64,000 nucleotides of DNA from Companilactobacillus insicii. Lineage in GTDB: Bacteria; Bacillota; Bacilli; Lactobacillales; Lactobacillaceae. The notes beneath the pieces were generated by a model. The model had not been told where the DNA came from and did no database searches. It worked only from the letters and a program-made list of their open reading frames with translations. Of this stretch, positions 39,188 to 49,705 are shown piece by piece. The stretch spans positions 1 to 64,000 of the forward strand of contig NZ_RHNU01000004.1 in NCBI RefSeq assembly GCF_003946015.1. Reading direction: 5' to 3'. The translations under genes were made by a program, and so were the position numbers. Each line of letters begins with the position of its first letter. Positions within the stretch are counted from its first letter, which is position 1.

Positions 39188-41446
39188 TTATCTCTTAATT
39201 TCAATGTATTCGTATGTCAATCCTGACATAGCAATTAGTAGCACAACAATACCTAAATACAATTCAATATTACTTCCGGCAACCCCTGTTTGTGGTAATT
39301 TGCCAGCATTATTATTTGAACTGCCACTAGCAGGATTCGAATTTGTATTATTATTTCCAACACTATTACCAGGTATTTGTGGTATCAATGGGTTATCTGG
39401 CACGTTTGGATTTTCTGGATGTGTCGGTACCCATGGATTACTTGGTAATAATGGATTATCTGGATCCGTTGGTGTTTCAGGATTCGTTGGTTTATCCGTT
39501 CCAGGTTTATTCGGATCAGTTGGTTTGTCTGGATTATTTGGATCCGTAGGCGTAGTAGTTGAGATTGCCTCATCAAATACTGAAACTGTAACATTCTTGT
39601 CTTCATCGATTGTGAATTCAACCGGAGAATCGTTTAATTCATAACCATCCGGAGCAGTTATCTCAGTAAAGCTATACTTACCTGTCTTCAAACCAGATAT
39701 ATTTATTTCTCCATTTTTATCAGTCACATAATCTCCAGGCACTTCATCACCGTTGCTATCTAGCAATTTGAACACAGCACCTTGTAAGACATCATTACTC
39801 GAAGAATCACGTTTTATTAAAGTTACACTTCCTGTTGTATCACTAGGGGTAGTCGTACCTCCGCCACCAGAAGTTATTTTTTGATCAACTACTGAAACGG
39901 TGGCAGCTGATTTGTCTTTACTTATCGTAAAAGCAACTGGCGTTGTATCCAATTTATATCCAGATGGAGCTGAGGTCTCAATAAATTGATAATCACCATA
40001 ATCAAGTTTGTTTAATACAATTTGACCGTTCTTATCAGTTATTTGCGGATCACCAATTTTGGTTCCGTCTGATTTTTCAAGTTGGAAACTTGCACCTGGT
40101 AATACCTTCTTTGTATCAGATGCTGTTTTAGTTAAAGTTACACTTCCCGTAGGATTAACCACAGCTACTTTGGAATTCTTCATTACAAAATCTTGACCGG
40201 TTGATTGATCATCAGCAATAGTAAACTCTTGTACGTTATTATCACTAAGCTGATACCCATCTGGTGGAGTGATTTCCTTCAAAGAATACTTTCCAGGATC
40301 TAAGTAATTTAATGTCACCTTACCATCACTATCCGTAATCAAGTGATTATTTAATATTTTGTCATCTGAATTTAACAACTCAAAAACTGCACCAGACAGT
40401 AACTTACTAGAATCATCAGTGTCTTCTTTAGTTAAAGTTACAGTTCCATTATGTCCTCCTGCTGATGCACTACCACCATAGGGAATAGCTGAATGAAACT
40501 CATTGCTTCCCACTGCGTATGTCATTACTTTGCCATCAGAGTTCACAACATTATCATTGTCACTTATAGCACTATTTTTCCAGAGATAATCTCCATTTAA
40601 TAATAAATCATCTTGATTGGTTATTTCCGTTCGATAACTTAAAGAGATCTTCTTATTCAGCGTCGAAGCAAAAACTATTTTGAATTGTGTATCATCATTG
40701 TTGTACTGAATTGTGTATGGCTCAGTCTCATTGTCATCACCAAACTTGACGCTCATTGAATCTTCGATAAACTTCTGCCCATCTGCAACATTATCGGTTA
40801 AAGTCTGATTTGTTACAGTGTAGTTATATGGATTCAAGACCACACTCCAATACAACTGTTGTGGCAATCCCGTAGCACTAACACCAGTACTAGTATCACG
40901 ATTGATCCAACCATTCTTAGCGGAAAATACTCCGTTATCTCCATCACCTGATCCAGAGCCACCGCTCGAATTGGTTGCTCCCTTAGCATTTAGTGATAAG
41001 GTCCCACTTAATCCAGTATTAAAATCTGCAAGCTTATCGTTAAAGGTAATAGTACCTGTGTGAGAATTGTATGGAATCACAGCCTCACCAACTTTGTCAC
41101 CATTATTCATTACGTCAATTTCATAAGGTTGATTCTCACCATTGCTGAATTGAGCATTAACTTTTGAAGGAAGCTCAAAATTAATAGTATCTCCATTATT
41201 AATCGTAGTTCCATTAGGAATGCTCCAATTATAATTGACCTTTAAAAAAGTATAATTGGATAAGTCATCAACATTAGTAACATCATTACCATCCCCGTCG
41301 ATGATGGTTGCATCACTAGAATTCAATATTTGCAATGTCTGCGCATAACTAGTTGTTGTTTGCAAAAAATTAACAACTAATGACAATCCAAAAATGAATA
41401 ATAAAATTATTGCTGATAATTTCTTATTCTTTGTAATATGATTCAT
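39188..41446 (-). CDS. LPXTG-anchored adhesin with SpaA/Cna_B repeats
   Basis: The 752-residue protein has a signal peptide (1-35), then N-terminal adhesive modules (about 45-330) like those of collagen-binding and SdrG-type proteins (INNGDTINFELPSKV, LYWSVVLNPYNYTV). Three Cna_B/SpaA repeats follow, each beginning GSVTLTK or similar and containing the E of ITPPDGY, TSAPSGY or ITAPDGY that supports isopeptide bonds. Then come a Pro/Asn/Asp-rich wall-spanning segment and LPQTG (717-721), a hydrophobic helix and KR. Sortase A would attach it to peptidoglycan. No sortase or second pilin lies nearby, so it is a single adhesin. The ATG has a GGGGG site; terminators lie on both sides. Confidence 0.9.
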   Translation of the reverse strand: MNHITKNKKLSAIILLFIFGLSLVVNFLQTTTSYAQTLQILNSSDATIIDGDGNDVTNVDDLSNYTFLKVNYNWSIPNGTTINNGDTINFELPSKVNAQFSNGENQPYEIDVMNNGDKVGEAVIPYNSHTGTITFNDKLADFNTGLSGTLSLNAKGATNSSGGSGSGDGDNGVFSAKNGWINRDTSTGVSATGLPQQLYWSVVLNPYNYTVTNQTLTDNVADGQKFIEDSMSVKFGDDNETEPYTIQYNNDDTQFKIVFASTLNKKISLSYRTEITNQDDLLLNGDYLWKNSAISDNDNVVNSDGKVMTYAVGSNEFHSAIPYGGSASAGGHNGTVTLTKEDTDDSSKLLSGAVFELLNSDDKILNNHLITDSDGKVTLNYLDPGKYSLKEITPPDGYQLSDNNVQEFTIADDQSTGQDFVMKNSKVAVVNPTGSVTLTKTASDTKKVLPGASFQLEKSDGTKIGDPQITDKNGQIVLNKLDYGDYQFIETSAPSGYKLDTTPVAFTISKDKSAATVSVVDQKITSGGGGTTTPSDTTGSVTLIKRDSSSNDVLQGAVFKLLDSNGDEVPGDYVTDKNGEINISGLKTGKYSFTEITAPDGYELNDSPVEFTIDEDKNVTVSVFDEAISTTTPTDPNNPDKPTDPNKPGTDKPTNPETPTDPDNPLLPSNPWVPTHPENPNVPDNPLIPQIPGNSVGNNNTNSNPASGSSNNNAGKLPQTGVAGSNIELYLGIVVLLIAMSGLTYEYIEIKR

Positions 41447-41504
41447 AAAAAAGCCCCCTGATAATCATATAAATACAATTATATATCATTATATATTATA
41501 AAAA

Positions 41505-41546
41505 TAAAAAAGTAGGAACCATCTTAATGATGATTCCTACTTTTTT
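41505..41546 (-). terminator. Terminator of the phosphoglucomutase gene
   Basis: Stem AGTAGGAACCATC/GATGATTCCTACT (one mismatch) is flanked by A- and T-runs, so it can work in both directions. Confidence 0.85.
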
Positions 41547-41560
41547 AAAAAATCTTAATA

Positions 41561-43279
41561 TTATTCCCAGCTATCAATAACTTTAGCAAAACTGTCTAAC
41601 TTAGTAGCCGCATTGTCATCACTATCACTAGTAATTCCAATATAGAACTTCATTTTTGGTTCTGTACCTGATGGACGAATTGCCACCCAAGTACCGTCTT
41701 CCAAAATAAACTTCAAAGCATCGGCTTTTGGTAACCCAGTTTCTTTAGTACCATCTGCTGTCTTATCGATTTGATTCAAGTAATCAAGTGATTCAACGAC
41801 CTTAACATCGTTAATCTCACTAATACCTTCTTCACGGAACTGCTTCATAATATCTTTCATTCTATCTTTTCCAGAAATTCCTTCAAAGGTCTTTGAAATA
41901 GTCTTTTCACGATAGTATCCAAATTCAGCATACAAATCTTCAAGAGCATCATAGATAGTCTTACCCTTTGATTCATAATAAGCAGCAGCTTCAGCTAATA
42001 GAATAGTTGATTGCATAGCATCCTTATCACGAACAAATGGTTTAACAAGATATCCATAACTCTCTTCGAAGCCGAATAGGAATTCATGACTACCAGTATC
42101 TTCAAAGTTTTGAATCTTTTCAGCGATATACTTGAATCCAGTTAATACATCGTACATTTTTATATTATATTTTTTAGCAATTGCCGTTGCCAATTCTGAA
42201 GAAACAATTGACTTAACAACTGCACCATTGGCTGGTAATGTTTCTAATTCCTTTTTGGCATTCAAAATATAATTTAACAATACTGATGCAATCTGATTAC
42301 CAGTCATCAACTTATATGATCCGTCTGGTTGACGAACAGCTGCGCCCAATCTATCAGCGTCAGGATCAGTAGCAATTAAGATATTCGCACCAATCTTCTT
42401 ACCTTTTTCGATTGCCAAATCAAATGTCTGAGCGAACTCAGGATTAGGAAATGGTGTTGTTTCGAATTCAGGATCAAGAATAGCTTGTTCAGTTACCATT
42501 GAGAAGTTTTCAAATCCAAGTTTTTGGAAGATTCTTGGTGCAATCATCTTACCTGTACCATGAAGTGGAGTATAAACAAACTTCATCTTATCCCCAACTT
42601 CTTTGATCAAGTCGTGATTTACAACGACAGTATCTAATTTATCCAAATACTTAAGATCAACATCTTCACCAATCAAAGTTAGTAGTTTTTCGGCACGTAA
42701 TTGTTGCACTGATTTAGTTTTAATTGCAAATAAGTCATTAGCCTTACGAGCAAAACTTGTAATATTATCAGATTCTGTTGGTGGCATTTGTCCACCATCT
42801 GGACCATAAATCTTAAATCCGTTATATTGCTTAGGATTATGACTTGCAGTAATCATAATTCCGGCATACGTTGGTAAACTTCTAACTGCAAATGATAATT
42901 CTGGAGTTGGACGCAAACTATCAAAAACATAACTATGAATACCATGTGCACCCAAAACCTTAGCTGATTCGTATGCGAAATCTTGTGAGTGATAACGAGA
43001 ATCATAACTGATTGCTACACCTTGAGACTTCTTGTCATCATCAAGTGTATCCATAAATGAAGCCAAACCTTCAGCGGCCTGACGCACGGTATAAATGTTC
43101 ATACGATTGATTCCGGGACCAATCAAACCACGCATACCAGCGGTTCCAAATTCCATTGGTGCATAAAATGCTTCCTCACACTTATCGGAATCTTTTTGTA
43201 ATTCATTTAATTGAGATTTTAATTCAGGATCTAGTTCCTTATAATCTAGCCATTGCTGTACTGTTTCTTGCCAAGACAT
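41561..43279 (-). CDS. pgcA: Phosphoglucomutase (alpha-D-phosphohexomutase family)
   Basis: Interconverts glucose 1-phosphate and glucose 6-phosphate, supplying UDP-glucose for wall polymers. The 572-residue protein has FGTAGMRGLIGPG near the N-terminus, the phosphoserine loop TASHNPKQYNG with Ser146, the metal-binding ATDPDADRLG, the sugar-binding GFEESYGYL, and the phosphate-binding RPSGTEPKMKFY. The ATG has AGGAGG. It fits the PgcA type of Firmicutes (about 570 residues). A single gene between two terminators. Confidence 0.95.
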   Translation of the reverse strand: MSWQETVQQWLDYKELDPELKSQLNELQKDSDKCEEAFYAPMEFGTAGMRGLIGPGINRMNIYTVRQAAEGLASFMDTLDDDKKSQGVAISYDSRYHSQDFAYESAKVLGAHGIHSYVFDSLRPTPELSFAVRSLPTYAGIMITASHNPKQYNGFKIYGPDGGQMPPTESDNITSFARKANDLFAIKTKSVQQLRAEKLLTLIGEDVDLKYLDKLDTVVVNHDLIKEVGDKMKFVYTPLHGTGKMIAPRIFQKLGFENFSMVTEQAILDPEFETTPFPNPEFAQTFDLAIEKGKKIGANILIATDPDADRLGAAVRQPDGSYKLMTGNQIASVLLNYILNAKKELETLPANGAVVKSIVSSELATAIAKKYNIKMYDVLTGFKYIAEKIQNFEDTGSHEFLFGFEESYGYLVKPFVRDKDAMQSTILLAEAAAYYESKGKTIYDALEDLYAEFGYYREKTISKTFEGISGKDRMKDIMKQFREEGISEINDVKVVESLDYLNQIDKTADGTKETGLPKADALKFILEDGTWVAIRPSGTEPKMKFYIGITSDSDDNAATKLDSFAKVIDSWE

Positions 43280-43357
43280 TAAAACGTCCTCCTAATTTGA
43301 AAGTACTTACACAGTATTATTATAGCAATAAAAATTAAATAGGACTTAAAATCAACA

Positions 43358-43387
43358 TAAAAATAACTCGTTACTGTAATAACGAGT
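43358..43387 (-). terminator. Terminator of the small XRE regulator gene
   Basis: Stem ACTCGTTA/TAACGAGT with a 6-base loop is followed by a T-rich run on the minus strand. Confidence 0.8.
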
Positions 43388-43394
43388 CATTTAT

Positions 43395-43646
43395 CTAAAT
43401 TGCTTCACAACTTATTATGCAGTTAACTGTTGTTCCATAGTAATCTGCTAATCTTATAAGGGTCTCAATGTCAGGAACTCTTATTCCTGTTTCATAGTGA
43501 GATAGCGTGGTTACATCTATGTGTAAGACCTCTGCAACTTGCTTTTGAGTTACTCCAAACCTTTGACGGAGTAATTTTAAATTAGTGTGAATATTCAATT
43601 CAGAATCTTGATACACCTGGTTACTCTCGTTTATAAATTCGCGCAT
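43395..43646 (-). CDS. XRE-family regulator (83 aa)
   Basis: The protein has a short N-terminal arm (MREFINESNQVYQD) and then a complete helix-turn-helix (about residues 24-75: LKLLRQRFGVTQKQVAEVLH, DVTTLSHYETGIRVPDIETL, LADYYGTTVNCII). The start at 43646 has GGAG eight bases upstream; the GTG at 43655 does not. It stands alone between its own promoter and terminator. The promoter spacer contains a perfect 12-base palindrome, suggesting autoregulation. Target genes are unknown. Confidence 0.85.
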   Translation of the reverse strand: MREFINESNQVYQDSELNIHTNLKLLRQRFGVTQKQVAEVLHIDVTTLSHYETGIRVPDIETLIRLADYYGTTVNCIISCEAI

Positions 43647-43684
43647 ATAAAACACTCCAATCTCTTATCCATATTTCATAATAT

Positions 43685-43713
43685 ATTATATGTTTAAACA
43701 TGTTAAAAGTGAA
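43685..43713 (-). promoter_or_regulatory. Promoter with palindrome, small XRE gene
   Basis: On the minus strand TTCACT (43708-43713), a 17-base spacer and TATAAT (43685-43690) form a promoter. The spacer contains most of the perfect palindrome ATGTTTAAACAT (43690-43701). Confidence 0.6.
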
Positions 43714-43747
43714 GTCAAATATTGCAAAAATTTTTTAATAAATATGG

Positions 43748-43781
43748 TTATAAAAAAAGAGTGGAACATATCCACTCTTTT
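43748..43781 (-). terminator. Terminator of trxB
   Basis: Stem AAAAGAGTGGA/TCCACTCTTTT with a 5-base loop is followed by a T-run on the minus strand. Confidence 0.85.
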
Positions 43782-43794
43782 ATAAGTTAAATTA

Positions 43795-44754
<960 letters not shown>

Positions 44755-44828
44755 TCATCAGATAAGCAAACATATGTACTTATCTCTATCGACTTTAAAA
44801 ATCTTACCATTTTAAAAATAAATTACCA

Positions 44829-45644
44829 TTATTTTGCCTCAACATACCATGGCAGTTTAAAAATGTTTCTCCTGCGATATATTAAAAGGCTAACAGCCGC
44901 AACGAATAGAACAACCGATAAAACCTGTGAAGCCCTGATGCCAGGCATAATATATAAACTATCCGTTCTCATACCTTCGACAAAGAATCTAACTGTTGGA
45001 TACCAAATCAAATATGATAAGAATACTTCACCTTGTTTGAGCAATTGCTTGCGATGACGAATAATCAAGATGATTATCAATCCAATCAAATTAAAAAATG
45101 ATTCATACAAAAATGTCGGTTGACGATAGGCTCCATTGATATACATCTGCTCAATAATAAAGTGAGGTAAATGTAGCGACTGTAAAAAGTCCAAGCTGGT
45201 CTTAGCACCAAATGCTTCTTGGTTCATGAAGTTGCCCCAACGTCCAACTATCTGACCTAATAAAACTGACGGTGCTGCAATATCTAACATCAACCAAACC
45301 GATATATTACGTTTTTTGCATAATACATATAAAACAATACCGGCTGCAATCAATCCACCATATATGGCAATACCACCATGCCAGATCTTGATTATCTCGC
45401 CGGGATTAGAAACATAAAATGGTAGTTCAAAAACAACGTAATATAATCTAGCTCCAATTAAACCAATCGGAACACCCCATAAAACCAAATCAAGAATATT
45501 ATCTGGGTCAATGCCTCGTTTCTTTGCTTCAGACATCGCCATCAAAACTCCTACCAAGGCTCCTAGAGCAATAATTATTCCATACCAATGGATCTCTAAA
45601 CCACCTAGATTAAAGGCGATAGGATTTAATGCTAATAAGCTCAT
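44829..45644 (-). CDS. lgt: Prolipoprotein diacylglyceryl transferase
   Basis: The 271-residue membrane enzyme adds diacylglycerol to the lipobox cysteine of lipoproteins, such as PstS in this window. It has about seven membrane helices and the family signature [13 protein letters not shown], plus [10 protein letters not shown] and [10 protein letters not shown]. The ATG overlaps the stop of hprK by four bases (ATGA), so it is translationally coupled to it. Confidence 0.96.
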   Translation of the reverse strand: MSLLALNPIAFNLGGLEIHWYGIIIALGALVGVLMAMSEAKKRGIDPDNILDLVLWGVPIGLIGARLYYVVFELPFYVSNPGEIIKIWHGGIAIYGGLIAAGIVLYVLCKKRNISVWLMLDIAAPSVLLGQIVGRWGNFMNQEAFGAKTSLDFLQSLHLPHFIIEQMYINGAYRQPTFLYESFFNLIGLIIILIIRHRKQLLKQGEVFLSYLIWYPTVRFFVEGMRTDSLYIMPGIRASQVLSVVLFVAAVSLLIYRRRNIFKLPWYVEAK

Positions 45645-46591
45645 TTGTTACCTTCTTCGTTTTCAGTATTTTCTTTAATCAATGATCCAAGATTTTCTTC
45701 GAATTTTTTAGTTGCATCATATCCCATGTTCTTTGCACGGAAATTCATAGCTGCGACCTCAATAATAATTGAAATATTACGGCCGACTTTAACTGGAACT
45801 GTTATTTGTGGCACATCCACATCAAAGATTGGTCGATTGTCTTCCATTGAACCTAATCTATCGTAATTCTTATCTGGTGACCAATCTTCCAAATTAATAA
45901 TTAGTGAAATCTTACTCTCTGAACGAACTGCGCCGGCACCAAATAAGTTCATGACATCAATAATTCCAATACCACGAATCTCAAGTAAATGATTCAGTAT
46001 CTTGGGTGCTTCACCAACAATTGTCTTTTCATCTTGTTGATAAACATCAACACGGTCATCAGCAATTAAACGATGTCCGCGCTTGACCAATTCAAGAGCT
46101 GTTTCACTCTTACCAATACCCGAGTGACCTGTAAGAAGAATTCCAATACCATAGACATCTACTAGAACACCATGGATTGACTCTCTGGGTGCTAAGCGCT
46201 GATCCAAATATTCTGTGACCATACTTGAAAGTCTTGTTGTAGGTAATTCTGATCCGATAACTGGAACACCGTGTTCATTTGCTGCACGTATTAATTCTGC
46301 ACTAGGCTTAATATCACGTGAAATCAATAATACCGGTGTATCCTCTCGACATATCTCCAACATTACCTTGTAACGATTATTGGCAGTCATCGAATGTGAA
46401 TAAGCTGATTCAGTCTGTCCAAATAGTTGGATACGTTCGCTAGGATAATAATCAAAGTAACCCGTTAATTCAATACCAGGACGTGAAATATCACTTGTCA
46501 TTACTTTTTTAATATCTAAAAGTTCCTTACCAGCATAAACCTTTAAATTATTTTCTTTAACTAATTCAGATACCGTAACAAAACTTGTCAT
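45641..46591 (-). CDS. hprK: HPr kinase/phosphorylase
   Basis: HprK phosphorylates HPr at Ser46 and removes the phosphate again, controlling carbon catabolite repression. The 316-residue protein has the Walker A GHSGIGKS (155-162) and the family signature [20 protein letters not shown]. The start at 46591 ([11 protein letters not shown]) has GAGGG seven bases before; the open frame to 46669 adds 26 residues without homology to the family. It lies upstream of lgt, as is typical of lactobacilli. Confidence 0.97.
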   Translation of the reverse strand: MTSFVTVSELVKENNLKVYAGKELLDIKKVMTSDISRPGIELTGYFDYYPSERIQLFGQTESAYSHSMTANNRYKVMLEICREDTPVLLISRDIKPSAELIRAANEHGVPVIGSELPTTRLSSMVTEYLDQRLAPRESIHGVLVDVYGIGILLTGHSGIGKSETALELVKRGHRLIADDRVDVYQQDEKTIVGEAPKILNHLLEIRGIGIIDVMNLFGAGAVRSESKISLIINLEDWSPDKNYDRLGSMEDNRPIFDVDVPQITVPVKVGRNISIIIEVAAMNFRAKNMGYDATKKFEENLGSLIKENTENEEGNK

Positions 46592-46673
46592 AAAGCAACC
46601 CTCACTAATTTTTATTCTTAACTTTAATTCTATCATTTTACTAACAATAAAAGAATTGAGCTGTATCAAGAAT

Positions 46674-46710
46674 ACAAAAAAGGTACGTCACTTTAACTTA
46701 GACGTACCTT
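46674..46710 (-). terminator. Terminator after the yvlD-like gene
   Basis: Stem AAGGTACGTC/GACGTACCTT with an 11-base loop is followed by a T-run on the minus strand. It ends the phosphate-operon/YvlD transcript before hprK. Confidence 0.85.
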
Positions 46711-46714
46711 TACA

Positions 46715-47080
46715 TTAAAAGCGTTTATTAAAATTATCAGAAGCATAGTTACTAATAACCGAATTGCAAATTGCCAGTATGATGGCAACAACGATAGCTG
46801 CACCAAAACTACTAAAGTAGAAAGTTGATGGCCCCATCAACGATGATGTTATTTCTAAGGTTATTGCACTTATTACAAACGAGAACAATCCAAAGGTTAT
46901 AAATGTGATTGGAAGAGAAATAATATGCAAAATGGGTTTTACCGTCCAATTCAAGACAATCAAAACAAAACTAGCCAAGACTGCCGTTCCCAAACTGTTA
47001 ACATAAAACATCCCTGGTAGTAAACTTGCTATTGCCAAAAATAGTACTGTGTAAATCGCCATTTTAATTAGTAATCTCAT
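46715..47080 (-). CDS. YvlD-like membrane protein (phage_holin_4_2 family)
   Basis: The 121-residue protein has four membrane helices, with NWTVKPILHIISLPITFITFGLFS, the typical signature of the PF04020 (mycobacteriophage-type holin) family. The family name is historical; chromosomal members such as Bacillus YvlD belong to envelope-stress operons and are not part of a phage. It overlaps the PspC-domain gene upstream by four bases, so both act together. A terminator follows. Confidence 0.85.
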   Translation of the reverse strand: MRLLIKMAIYTVLFLAIASLLPGMFYVNSLGTAVLASFVLIVLNWTVKPILHIISLPITFITFGLFSFVISAITLEITSSLMGPSTFYFSSFGAAIVVAIILAICNSVISNYASDNFNKRF

Positions 47081-47370
47081 TTGTTTTTATCACTCCGACC
47101 CTTCGTATTATTTATCTTGCGAATTCTATTGTTAATTCGATTGTATGGATTGTATGACTTGTCAAAGTCTGTACGCTGAATGTTACGTTTCTCAGGCATT
47201 AGATAAACGCACACTATATAAGCTGGAATTGTTAAGAAGTACGTAAAAGGAGTAATAAAAATTAATCCTAATCTTATCCAAGTTGAGTCAATTCCAAAAT
47301 ATTCACCTATACCGCCACAAACTCCGGCAAGCATTCTATTGGTACTAGATCTTGTTAAACTTTTTTTCAA
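47077..47370 (-). CDS. PspC-domain membrane protein (YvlC-like)
   Basis: The 97-residue protein has a PspC domain (residues 1-60): LTRSSTNRMLAGVCGGIGEY, FGIDSTWIRL, then a membrane hairpin and YLMPEK. The tail is basic and soluble. PspC proteins sense or stabilise stressed membranes. It overlaps the YvlD-like gene by four bases and lies 64 bases after phoU with no terminator between, so it may be read from the pst operon. Confidence 0.88.
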   Translation of the reverse strand: MKKSLTRSSTNRMLAGVCGGIGEYFGIDSTWIRLGLIFITPFTYFLTIPAYIVCVYLMPEKRNIQRTDFDKSYNPYNRINNRIRKINNTKGRSDKNK

Positions 47371-47434
47371 GAAATCTCACCTCAACTTTGTCTAAAAAAT
47401 ATACAACATAGCTGTGGTAATTTCAACCAGTAAA

Positions 47435-48112
47435 CTAATCCTCATCTGCCATATGTTTACGATTCAATTCAATAACATGACCACTATTCAAGTATACTAC
47501 CCACTCACAAATATTTGTTGCATAATCACCAACACGTTCAAGATAACTAGCAACTAGCATGTATGATGAACCACTCAAAACGTTATCTGCAGTTTTTTGC
47601 ATATCTTTGATACACAACTCATTGATCATTTTACTCTTGCCATCAATTTTAATATCACGTTTGGCAACTTCTTCAGCCATTTCACCGTCTTTTTTCAAAT
47701 AAGCTTCCAATGAGTCTTCAACAATACTTGTACTCATATCACCCATTTCACTGATTAATTTTTCAATTTCAGGAATACGAGTCTTACCTTTAACTCTAAT
47801 TGTCTCTTGAGCAATACTTACAGCATGATCACCCATACGCTCTAAGTCTGAACTTGCCTTCAAAACTGTGACGATCATTCGCAAGTCTGAGGTAACAGGC
47901 TGTTGCAACGCAATCATTTCGAAAGAATCCTTTTCAAGATTCATTTCGCGTCTATTAATATAGACATCCTTTTCAATAACTTCTTTAGCTAGTGCTTTAT
48001 CGTGATTGATATAAGCTTTAACTGATTTCATGATAGCCTCACTGGCCATCATTCCCATTTCTGAGAATCGTAAGTGCAAATCATTAAGTTGCTCTTCAAA
48101 AGTACTACGCAT
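47435..48112 (-). CDS. phoU: Phosphate transport system regulator PhoU
   Basis: The 225-residue all-helical protein contains two PhoU repeats with the metal-binding E/D motifs (EKDVYINRREMNLE and KRDIKIDGKSKMIN). It links PstSCAB to the PhoR kinase and limits phosphate uptake. It is the last gene of the pst operon, 11 bases after the second pstB. The PhoPR genes lie about 10 kb away in the same direction. Confidence 0.95.
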   Translation of the reverse strand: MRSTFEEQLNDLHLRFSEMGMMASEAIMKSVKAYINHDKALAKEVIEKDVYINRREMNLEKDSFEMIALQQPVTSDLRMIVTVLKASSDLERMGDHAVSIAQETIRVKGKTRIPEIEKLISEMGDMSTSIVEDSLEAYLKKDGEMAEEVAKRDIKIDGKSKMINELCIKDMQKTADNVLSGSSYMLVASYLERVGDYATNICEWVVYLNSGHVIELNRKHMADED

Positions 48113-48123
48113 ATCCTTGCCCC

Positions 48124-48882
48124 CTATCCGAATTTTCCTGAAATATAATCTTCAGTTTGTTTTTCTTTTGGATTTAAGAAAATATTTTTTGTTTTATCTG
48201 CTTCAATTAATTCTCCGTTCAAGAAAAATGCTGTACGATCAGAGATTCTTGAAGCTTGTTGCATATTATGTGTAACAGTAATGATTGTATAATCCTCACG
48301 CAAGTTGAGCATTGTATCTTCAACCTTAGCTGATGATATTGGATCAAGTGCGGAAGTTGGTTCATCTAACAGAATAATATCAGGCTTAACTGCCAGAACT
48401 CTGGCAATACAAACCCTCTGTTGCTGTCCACCAGATAAAGATAAGGCACTTTGATGCAGCTTATCTTTAACATCATCCCACACAGCAGCATTTTGTAAAC
48501 TTGTTTCTACTGCTTCATCTAAAACTGCTTTATCTTTAATTCCAGCTAAGCGCAATCCATAAATGACGTTATCATAAACTGAGAACGGAAATGGATTAGG
48601 CTGTTGAAACACCATTCCGACTTGCTTTCTTAATTCTACCGTATCGATGTTAGGTGCGTAAATATTTTTACCGTCTAATGAAATAGTTCCAGTGATTGTT
48701 ACATTAGGTATTAAATCATTCATTCGGTTCAAACAGCGTAAGTAAGTAGACTTACCACAACCTGAGGGTCCGATTAAAGCAGTTATTTCATTTTTATTGA
48801 AATCAAGGTTGATTCCTTTAAGTGCTTCTTTTTTTCCATAAAACAAATGTACATCCGAAGATGTTAAAATTTTTTCTGCCAA
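48124..48882 (-). CDS. pstB2: Phosphate ABC transporter ATP-binding protein PstB (second copy)
   Basis: The 252-residue ATPase powers phosphate import through PstCA. It has Walker [10 protein letters not shown], the Q-loop [13 protein letters not shown], the ABC signature [12 protein letters not shown] and Walker [14 protein letters not shown]. The start codon is TTG at 48880-48882, with AGGAGG eight bases before. Two different pstB genes in a row are common in lactobacilli; this is the PhoU-proximal one. Confidence 0.95.
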   Translation of the reverse strand: MAEKILTSSDVHLFYGKKEALKGINLDFNKNEITALIGPSGCGKSTYLRCLNRMNDLIPNVTITGTISLDGKNIYAPNIDTVELRKQVGMVFQQPNPFPFSVYDNVIYGLRLAGIKDKAVLDEAVETSLQNAAVWDDVKDKLHQSALSLSGGQQQRVCIARVLAVKPDIILLDEPTSALDPISSAKVEDTMLNLREDYTIITVTHNMQQASRISDRTAFFLNGELIEADKTKNIFLNPKEKQTEDYISGKFG

Positions 48883-48894
48883 TAGTGGAGCCTC

Positions 48895-49701
48895 CTACCC
48901 AAAGTGTCCTGAAACATAATCTTCAGTTGTCTTAATTTTTGGACGAGTGAAGATTTTTCTAGTCTCATTGAATTCCACAACGCGTCCCATATGGAAGAAC
49001 GCTGTATAATCACTGATTCTAGCGGCTTGTTGCATATTGTGTGTAACAATTATGATCGTGAATTGATCTTTCAAATTGAGCATTGTTTCTTCAATATTTG
49101 AAGTCGAAATCGGATCCAGAGCACTGGCCGGTTCATCCATTAGTAGGATATCTGGTTTCATAGCAATTGCTCTCGCTATACACAATCGTTGTTGTTGTCC
49201 ACCAGATAATGCCATCGCACTCTTATTGAGATCATCTTTTACCTGATCCCAAAGTGAAGCCTGCTTCAAAGTTGTTTCTACAATCTCATCTAGTTTTTTC
49301 TTATCATGTAAACCATGACGCTTAAGAGCAAAAGTTATATTGTCATAAATCGACTTTGCAAAAGGATTAGGACGTTGAAAAACCATCCCAATATGCTTTC
49401 TTGTTTCATAAATATCTACATCATTCTTGTTAATATCAAGACCACGATACATAATTTGGCCCTTAACAGTTGCTCCAGGTACATTATCGTTCATCCGATT
49501 CAAAGACCGCAAGAAAGTTGATTTACCAGAACCGGAAACACCTATTAAAGAAGTTATTTTGTAACGTTCAAATTGCAGGCTAGCTTTGTGCATAGCTTCC
49601 TTTTCACCATAAAACACCTGCAAGTCATTGGTAGACATGGCAATTTCATGATCTTTTTCATCTAAATGATGAATAAATTGTTCTTCATTTTGTATATCCA
49701 T
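48895..49701 (-). CDS. pstB1: Phosphate ABC transporter ATP-binding protein PstB (first copy)
   Basis: The 268-residue paralogue of the next gene has Walker [11 protein letters not shown]-loop QRPNPFAKSIYDN, signature [12 protein letters not shown] and Walker B DILLMDEPASALD. It carries an N-terminal extension of about 20 polar residues absent from the other copy. Both copies may form homo- or heterodimers with PstCA. The ATG has an AGGAGAG site. It lies four bases after pstA. Confidence 0.95.
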   Translation of the reverse strand: MDIQNEEQFIHHLDEKDHEIAMSTNDLQVFYGEKEAMHKASLQFERYKITSLIGVSGSGKSTFLRSLNRMNDNVPGATVKGQIMYRGLDINKNDVDIYETRKHIGMVFQRPNPFAKSIYDNITFALKRHGLHDKKKLDEIVETTLKQASLWDQVKDDLNKSAMALSGGQQQRLCIARAIAMKPDILLMDEPASALDPISTSNIEETMLNLKDQFTIIIVTHNMQQAARISDYTAFFHMGRVVEFNETRKIFTRPKIKTTEDYVSGHFG

Positions 49702-49705
49702 AAAA

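Noticed and set aside
39343-39621. Repeat-like stretch that might suggest a CRISPR or minisatellite array
   Set aside because: It encodes the Pro/Asn/Asp-rich wall-spanning segment of the LPQTG adhesin; there are no spacer-repeat units of fixed length.
46592-46669. N-terminal extension of hprK in the open frame
   Set aside because: No ribosome site, and the family N-terminus begins at 46591, which has GAGGG upstream.
46711-46729. cre-like sequence TTAAAAGCGTTTATTA near hprK
   Set aside because: It covers the last codons and stop of the YvlD-like gene, downstream of a terminator stem, with no promoter; likely chance.
46715-47080. Phage holin from the family name of the YvlD-like protein
   Set aside because: Chromosomal members of this family are envelope proteins; no other phage gene is near and it is coupled to a PspC gene.
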